DNA of 64,000 bases from RGIG5612 sp963599255 (lineage in GTDB: Bacteria > Bacillota > Clostridia > Lachnospirales > Lachnospiraceae), in contig CAVBWS010000006.1 of the NCBI GenBank assembly GCA_963599255.1, positions 1-64,000 on the forward strand, given 5' to 3'. The first letter of the stretch is position 1. The number at the start of each line of letters is the position of its first letter. Below, one piece after another: positions 59,400 to 64,000 of this stretch. The notes under the pieces were generated by a model. It made no database searches and was not told the origin of the DNA. It worked only from the letters and a program-made list of their open reading frames with translations. Position numbers and translations under genes: made by a program.

Positions 59400-60932
59400 T
59401 TATGTTTCTTCGCTGTAAGTTGTATCTTCTTCAGTATAATACGCCTCATCGCTATATTCAGTTGTATCCTCACTGTAGTAATACGAGTCATTGCTGTATG
59501 ACTCAGTTATAGTGATGGTTAAGTCATAGGAAAATGACAGATTACCTATATCAATATGCGCTGTAGTGTAATATGTGCCGGGCGTGTCGAGGTAATATCC
59601 GCCGTCTGTATAGAAGTAGTTACCCAGGTAATTGCCATACTGATCTGTAGGATATACAGCTGCAATAAGTGTGTCTGCCGACGAATAAGCAGGAAGCGAT
59701 ACGGATGTATTTGTAAGATAAGCATTGTAACTGAGCCATGGGTTGTTTGAATAATATACATCGGTAGGATCCCATCCTGACAGCTGTGAAATATCGGTCG
59801 GTATTGTATAAGTAGGCTCAGGATTAAGAGGGCCATAGTCACTCCAATCGTAGAAGATATTAACCTGGGTTCCCTTCTCACAGTTATTAAATATCCATGC
59901 AGCATCCCTTACGTTCAGTCTGATGCATCCGGAGGAAGCATCATATCCAAGAATGTTATATTCATTGGTCTCAATGTCGCCTGGGTTTTCTGTATAATAC
60001 GGAATAGAATGGAACATGATTCCGTCATCGGTTATACGGGTTGCGTATTGTGTATAAACATCACCGACCATGAAGCACCATGCTGAACGATCACCTAACT
60101 CAAATGTTCCTGTAGGTGTGGCACCATCAATACCCGGTGAGCATGAAAATGCTATATATGGAGTATAATTATATTCATCATCACTAGGATCCTTAGGGTC
60201 AGAACCTGTGCTCAATAATTCACCACGTTCATATATCTGGATAACATTATAAGCCAGGTTGACATTTATAACAAAACGATGAAGTTCTACCGCCTCTGTG
60301 GTCTCTTCCTCAGTGGTCGTTGTAGTTTCCTTAGCGGTCGTGGTTTCCTTTGTAGTCGTAGTCTCCTGTGTGGTTGATTCCTGTGTGGATGCTTGTTTGT
60401 ACTTGGCAGGGGTGAGGAATGTCTTGATAATTCCGGCCTGAGATGCAACAACGAAGCCTCCTAAGCATAAAATAACAACTATCGCCGGTATGATGAAAAA
60501 TTTATTACGCATTATAGACCCACCTTCGCTATAGTCATCCTCGTATGAATTATTTTCGTATCTTGATTCATTAAGAGCAGCTTTTGCCTCAAGCTTGGCA
60601 GCACGGGCATTCATTATGTCGGCAGCTTTCTTTTTATTCTTGTCACGCAGTTCATTAATTTCATCGGCCAGACGAGCTCTGACGTGGGTCCATTTTGAAC
60701 CTATAGCAGATGAAGCAGAGGATTTTGCTGCAGCAGATTTCCTAGGAGTCTGTGATGTCTGGTTAGATTTTATGTTCCTGTGCGTTGAATCAGACGACAT
60801 ATTAGCTGCATGAGCCATTGCACTTTTGGTGCTAGCTGCCTTGCTCGCCTTTAAAGCCGCCTTGGCAGCCTGTGCGTTCGTGGATTTGCTCTTTGATTCT
60901 GTATTCTTTCTATTATTATATGATTCGTTCAA
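59400..60932 (-). CDS. L,D-transpeptidase (YkuD) with cytoplasmic Ala/Lys-rich N-terminus
   Basis: 510 residues. N-terminal cytosolic region (1-142) rich in Ala, Lys and Ser with a helical stretch (RARLADEINELRDKNKKKA). One TM helix (about 144-166). A Thr/Glu spacer (about 183-214). The YkuD domain (about 218-360) has H308 in HSIPYY and C336 in SSGCIRLN, the active-site motifs. A C-terminal beta-rich domain ends in acidic Ser/Tyr/Glu. Makes 3-3 peptidoglycan crosslinks or attaches proteins. Start is TTG at 60932, overlapping the RNase H stop. Confidence 0.9.
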   Translation of the reverse strand: MNESYNNRKNTESKSKSTNAQAAKAALKASKAASTKSAMAHAANMSSDSTHRNIKSNQTSQTPRKSAAAKSSASSAIGSKWTHVRARLADEINELRDKNKKKAADIMNARAAKLEAKAALNESRYENNSYEDDYSEGGSIMRNKFFIIPAIVVILCLGGFVVASQAGIIKTFLTPAKYKQASTQESTTQETTTTKETTTAKETTTTTEEETTEAVELHRFVINVNLAYNVIQIYERGELLSTGSDPKDPSDDEYNYTPYIAFSCSPGIDGATPTGTFELGDRSAWCFMVGDVYTQYATRITDDGIMFHSIPYYTENPGDIETNEYNILGYDASSGCIRLNVRDAAWIFNNCEKGTQVNIFYDWSDYGPLNPEPTYTIPTDISQLSGWDPTDVYYSNNPWLSYNAYLTNTSVSLPAYSSADTLIAAVYPTDQYGNYLGNYFYTDGGYYLDTPGTYYTTAHIDIGNLSFSYDLTITITESYSNDSYYYSEDTTEYSDEAYYTEEDTTYSEET

Positions 60933-61363
60933 TTTCCAACAGCTTTCTTGGCTAATGAGTCAGCAAGGTCATTATATTTATCATTAGAGTGACCTTTTAC
61001 TTTGACAAAATTAATACATACATTCTTTGAAATATCTCTATAGAAATCTCTGTACTTCTGGGTCCAGATTTTTTTGGCTTTCCATTCACCCGTACACCAT
61101 TTGGAGATTCCCTCATAATCGTGATAGATAGTAAGTTCCTTAATTGAGAGCTTGTCAGCCATCTTCATGGCCTCAGCGGCACCCATGATCTCACCGGCCA
61201 CATTACGCATTTCTGCCAGTTCGGGATGACTGAATTCTTTGCTGAAATGAAGTTCCTGACGATTACCATCAGAATCAACGGCTCCGGTAAAAAAAACTAT
61301 TCCATAGGAAAAATGTTTTGTTCTTATGTTATAGCTTCCATCTACATATGCCGTAGCTCCCAT
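60929..61363 (-). CDS. Ribonuclease H (type I), stand-alone
   Basis: 144 residues. Degrades RNA in RNA:DNA hybrids. Catalytic acidic residues are in AYVDGSYN (D), NVAGEIMGA (E), YHDYEGI (D) and NDLADSLAKKA (D). Many Clostridia homologues carry an N-terminal viroplasmin-like domain; it is missing here. A GAGGGAGTA ribosome site precedes the ATG. Its stop overlaps the start of the L,D-transpeptidase gene, so they are transcribed together. Confidence 0.88.
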   Translation of the reverse strand: MGATAYVDGSYNIRTKHFSYGIVFFTGAVDSDGNRQELHFSKEFSHPELAEMRNVAGEIMGAAEAMKMADKLSIKELTIYHDYEGISKWCTGEWKAKKIWTQKYRDFYRDISKNVCINFVKVKGHSNDKYNDLADSLAKKAVGN

Positions 61364-61654
61364 AAAAATACTCCCTCAGTCTCTTGTTATTCGTTATTAA
61401 TTATGCCAGAATAACGGGAAATATGATAGCATATTAAGAGTGAAATTTTTGTTAAAAAATGATTAATTTAAATCATTAATTTTTAGCAAAGAATTACATC
61501 TGAATATTGTGTGCTGTGAACCTCGGAGTGCGAATTCGGGTTGTATTGCAAGAGCACGAAGTGCGCAGCAATCCTTGTTTCGCAGTGGCTGCATGCAGTG
61601 GATCACAGCGCAAAGATAATCTGTTGAAATTTGAAAGTAAAGCGGAGTAGAATT
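61364..61654. other. Divergent RNase H / AEC transporter gap with module repeats
   Basis: 291 bp. Contains an A/T palindrome (about 61455-61487, TGATTAATTTAAATCA core). An outer stem GCTGTGA (61514-61520) pairs with TCACAGC (61603-61609). GTGAACCTCGG at 61516-61526 matches flanks of hairpin copies 1 and 4, and GCAAGAGCACGAAGTGCGC (from 61548) matches 20666-20693. CGCAGTGGCTGC (from 61581) is an arm-like word. It looks like a rearranged member of the hairpin family. Confidence 0.5.
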
Positions 61655-62596
61655 ATGAGTGATTTAGTGTTCTCGCTGAACGTAACCATGCCTTTGTTTA
61701 TCATGATCGCGTTTGGCTATTTTCTGAAAAGGGTAAATGTATTAACGGAAGGATTTTTATCGGCAGCCAACAAGTTTAATTTTAAAGTTACGCTGCCTGT
61801 GCTTCTGTTTGTGGATTTGTCGGCAGCTGATTTTGTTAAGGCATTTGATCTGAAGTTTTTATTATTTTGCGCAATAACCACGTCGTTTACCTTCTGGGGA
61901 ACCTGGGGGATTGCCAAATTGGTGATTAAAGACAGGTCGAAACAGGGCGAGTTTGTTCAGGCCTGCTACCGAAGCAGCGCGGCGGTAATGGGCATCGCAC
62001 TAATTCAGAATATATACGGTTCAGCATCCATGAGCGGAATGATGATATTGGGATGTGTTCCGCTATATAATATTTATGCAGTTATCCTTCTCCAGGCTAC
62101 GTCACCTCTGGAGACAGGCAGGAGCAGCATCAAGAAGACATTGCTGTCTGTAGCGAAGAATCCGATTCTTATAGGTGTAGTCGCAGGTCTTGTATCTTCG
62201 CTTATCGGCATAGATTATCCGAGTATTATAGATTCTTCCCTTAACTATCTGGCGCGCATGGCGACGCCCCTTGCTCTTATATGCATAGGTGCGGAATTTA
62301 ATTTCAAGAGTGCAAGGGAAGTCATGAAATATTCGGCTGTGGCATCTATCATTAAGATTGTAGCACTTCCTGTGATATTCGTATCTATTGCGATAATGAT
62401 GGGATTTAGAAAAGAGGCGTTGATAGCAATATTTGTCATGCTGGCAGGTGCAACTACGCCATCATCATTTATTATGGCCAAATCCTACGGCCACGAGGGA
62501 ATGATAACGGCGGGAGCGGTGGTAATAACCACTCTGGGTTCAGTAGTAACGCTGACAGTATTTATATTCCTGCTTAAGACTTTTGAATTCATTTAA
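61655..62596 (+). CDS. AEC (auxin efflux carrier) family transporter
   Basis: 313 residues with about ten TM helices arranged as two inverted halves. The N-terminus has MPLFIMIAFGYFLKRVNVL; the Asn/Ala/Thr-rich half-helix regions include FNFKVTLPVLLFVDLSA and MLAGATTPSSFIMA. Family members export organic acids such as malate. I chose the ATG at 61655, with AAGCGGAGT upstream, over an in-frame start at 61631. Followed by a perfect hairpin and addB; no substrate clue from neighbours. Confidence 0.88.
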   Translation: MSDLVFSLNVTMPLFIMIAFGYFLKRVNVLTEGFLSAANKFNFKVTLPVLLFVDLSAADFVKAFDLKFLLFCAITTSFTFWGTWGIAKLVIKDRSKQGEFVQACYRSSAAVMGIALIQNIYGSASMSGMMILGCVPLYNIYAVILLQATSPLETGRSSIKKTLLSVAKNPILIGVVAGLVSSLIGIDYPSIIDSSLNYLARMATPLALICIGAEFNFKSAREVMKYSAVASIIKIVALPVIFVSIAIMMGFRKEALIAIFVMLAGATTPSSFIMAKSYGHEGMITAGAVVITTLGSVVTLTVFIFLLKTFEFI

Positions 62597-62605
62597 TGCT
62601 CATGA

Positions 62606-62636
62606 TATAGCGTGCCGTGAGCCTCGGCACGCTATA
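62606..62636. terminator. Hairpin between AEC transporter and addB
   Basis: Perfect 12-bp stem TATAGCGTGCCG (62606-62617) / CGGCACGCTATA (62625-62636). Its loop and edges give GTGAGCCTCGG (62617-62627), a variant of the module seen in copies 1 and 4 and at 61516. No T tract; likely an intercistronic element or weak terminator. Confidence 0.55.
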
Positions 62637-62673
62637 GACAAGCAATATTTCAATAAATTATAGGACAATGCTT

Positions 62674-64000
62674 ATGCTTAAAATAATTCTCGGACCTGCA
62701 TATGCAGGTCAATCTGATATGTTGTGTAAGGAGATGGTTGAACGCTCAGCTGCTCAGCCAGCTTCTTCTTTTATTGCGATAGTTCCGGAGCAGTCAACTC
62801 TTAAGATGCAGCGGGATGTGGTTAAGGCACACCCTGCGCACGCTGTTATGAATATCGATATCGTAAGCTTCAACAGACTGGCGCATAAAGTATTTGATGA
62901 ACTGGGATACAGGGAATCTGACATTCTTAATGATACAGGTAAGGTGCTTGTGTTAAGAAAAGTTTTGGAAGCATGCCGCGAGGATATGGTGGTATATAAA
63001 AGTAAAGTCCATATGCCGGGATTTGCGGCTGAAATGAAGTCGGTTGTGACAGAACTTAAACAATATGCCATTGATGACAATCAATTATTTCTTATGCAGG
63101 AGGCCGCACATAATTCCGGAAATGGTCTTCTTTATAACAAGCTTCAGGATATCAGGCTTATTTATCACAGATTTTCTGAGGAAATAGAAGATCGATATAC
63201 AACACAGGAGGAAGTCCTCGACGTATTAGCCAGAGTAGTTTCCGGGTCCGGTATGATCAAGAATGCACACATATACATGGATGGCTTTACAGGCTTTACA
63301 CCTATTCAGTATAAACTTATAGAAGAACTCCTGAGAGTGGCTTCGGATATAACAGTCACACTTACACTGCCGGAAGATGAGGTATCAGATGATCCGCAGA
63401 TGTACGATAAATTCTGCCTCAGCAATCAGACATATACGCGTCTCAGACAGATCGCGCTCAACGCGGGCTCTGAATTCAAAACAGAGTCAGCCGTGAAAAA
63501 GAAAAATATTCCGCAGGTGTATAAATATGCAGCCGGAGACATTAGTTCTGAAGTTATTTTTATTGCCAAAGAAATCCTAAATAAAGTAAGAAATGAAGGT
63601 GCCCGATTCAGGGATTTTGCAATCATTTGCTCGGATATGGACTCCTATCATGATGTGATAGAAGAGGTATTTGATGAAGCAGGAATATCATGCTTCCTTG
63701 ATTACAAATCAAGGCTGGGAGAGAATGCCCTGGCCAGATATGTCCTGGCAGCGCTTCAGGCGGCAGCAGAAAGATTATCCTATGAGAGTGTATTTGCATG
63801 GCTTAAGAGCGGTCTTACAGATGTATCATATGATGATATCTGCAAACTTGAAAATTACTGCCTGGAATTTGGCATTAGGGGGGCAAATGCTTGGAGTAAG
63901 GATTTTACTAAGAACAGAAAAATATACAGTCAGACAGAGGAAAAATATTTCTGGGATCTTGAGGCAATAAATGCAGTAAGAAAGGAAGCAGTCACGAGGC
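62674..64000 (+). CDS. addB: ATP-dependent helicase/nuclease AddB, N-terminal part
   Basis: Open to the window edge (about 442 codons), so the nuclease and iron-sulfur regions are outside. AddAB processes double-strand ends to start RecA recombination. The assignment rests on family-like segments: FIAIVPEQSTLKMQRDV, IDIVSFNRLAHKVFDELG, YMDGFTGFTPIQYKLIEEL and FAIICSDMDSYHDVI. The Walker A site at the N-terminus reads GPAYAGQS (residues 7-14): the usual Lys is Gln (residue 13), so ATP binding by this subunit may be lost. ATG at 62674 follows AGGA with an 8-nt gap; ATG 62668 is also possible. Confidence 0.85.
   Translation, partial: MLKIILGPAYAGQSDMLCKEMVERSAAQPASSFIAIVPEQSTLKMQRDVVKAHPAHAVMNIDIVSFNRLAHKVFDELGYRESDILNDTGKVLVLRKVLEACREDMVVYKSKVHMPGFAAEMKSVVTELKQYAIDDNQLFLMQEAAHNSGNGLLYNKLQDIRLIYHRFSEEIEDRYTTQEEVLDVLARVVSGSGMIKNAHIYMDGFTGFTPIQYKLIEELLRVASDITVTLTLPEDEVSDDPQMYDKFCLSNQTYTRLRQIALNAGSEFKTESAVKKKNIPQVYKYAAGDISSEVIFIAKEILNKVRNEGARFRDFAIICSDMDSYHDVIEEVFDEAGISCFLDYKSRLGENALARYVLAALQAAAERLSYESVFAWLKSGLTDVSYDDICKLENYCLEFGIRGANAWSKDFTKNRKIYSQTEEKYFWDLEAINAVRKEAVTR
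62693..62710. repeat. 18-bp perfect palindrome in the addB start
   Basis: GACCTGCATATGCAGGTC lies inside the codons of the former Walker A site. May be chance, or may explain local mRNA folding near the start codon. Confidence 0.5.

Overview
The window reads as a contiguous piece of chromosome from a low-to-moderate GC Gram-positive anaerobe, most likely a Lachnospiraceae (Clostridia) bacterium. The support is gene order (ftsY, an M16C peptidase, era-recO-glyQS; priA-def-fmt-rsmB-rlmN-stp-pknB-rsgA-rpe), single-chain GlyRS, AddB-type recombination, an IPKTG sorting signal, strong AGGAGG-type ribosome sites, frequent TTG/GTG starts and consensus sigma-A promoters. I cannot name the species. 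I see no prophage, transposase, CRISPR array or integrated plasmid; the accessory content is envelope/secreted proteins and a large amount of structured intergenic DNA.

Layout. 1-7.2 kb: end of ftsY, M16C metallopeptidase, era, recO, glyQS, a hotdog thioesterase and a membrane-anchored SGNH hydrolase. 8.1-10.9 kb: an OmpR-type response regulator with its sensor kinase, then a CarD-like regulator. 11-15.6 kb: a CocE/NonD-type hydrolase, then rpsO and pnp behind a near-consensus promoter. 15.8-20.6 kb, minus strand: a secreted class 3 lipase with an ABC ATPase and an FtsX-type permease. 21-34.6 kb, plus strand: ftsK, then a tightly packed run priA-def-fmt-rsmB-rlmN-stp-pknB-rsgA-rpe with 4-bp and 11-bp overlaps, joining replication restart, translation and Ser/Thr signalling. 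34.7-37.2 kb: ilvE facing queA, separated by a 260-bp foldback. 37.6-41.9 kb: a wall-anchored metallophosphoesterase and a secreted chaperone-like protein. 42.3-48.8 kb: leuS, a CNNM/CorC-like protein and a P-type ATPase. 49 kb: tRNA-Pro(CGG). 49.2-51.6 kb: an XRE regulator with a palindromic operator, divergent from a D-2-hydroxyacid dehydrogenase that has a long structured leader. 51.7-57.4 kb, minus strand: an aminotransferase, guaA, purB and purA. 57.8-64 kb: a TSCPD protein, a TraX protein, an L,D-transpeptidase with RNase H, an AEC transporter and the start of addB.

The most unusual content is non-coding. (1) A dispersed family of hairpins, four clear copies (near 0.4, 15.8, 57.8 and 59.3 kb), has a conserved 13-nt loop and stems whose changes are largely compensated, always at the 3' side of genes. 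It is accompanied by shorter hairpin modules elsewhere. (2) A promoter-driven leader of about 360 nt upstream of the hydroxyacid dehydrogenase has a predicted three-way junction followed by four to five tandem 35-38-nt units, three of which form hairpins with paired base changes. (3) A foldback of about 260 bp between ilvE and queA has arms ending in terminator-like hairpins. Protein-level oddities include the loss of the Walker A lysine in AddB, a PGG in place of PEG in membrane helix 4 of the P-type ATPase, and an atypical catalytic region in the CocE-like hydrolase.
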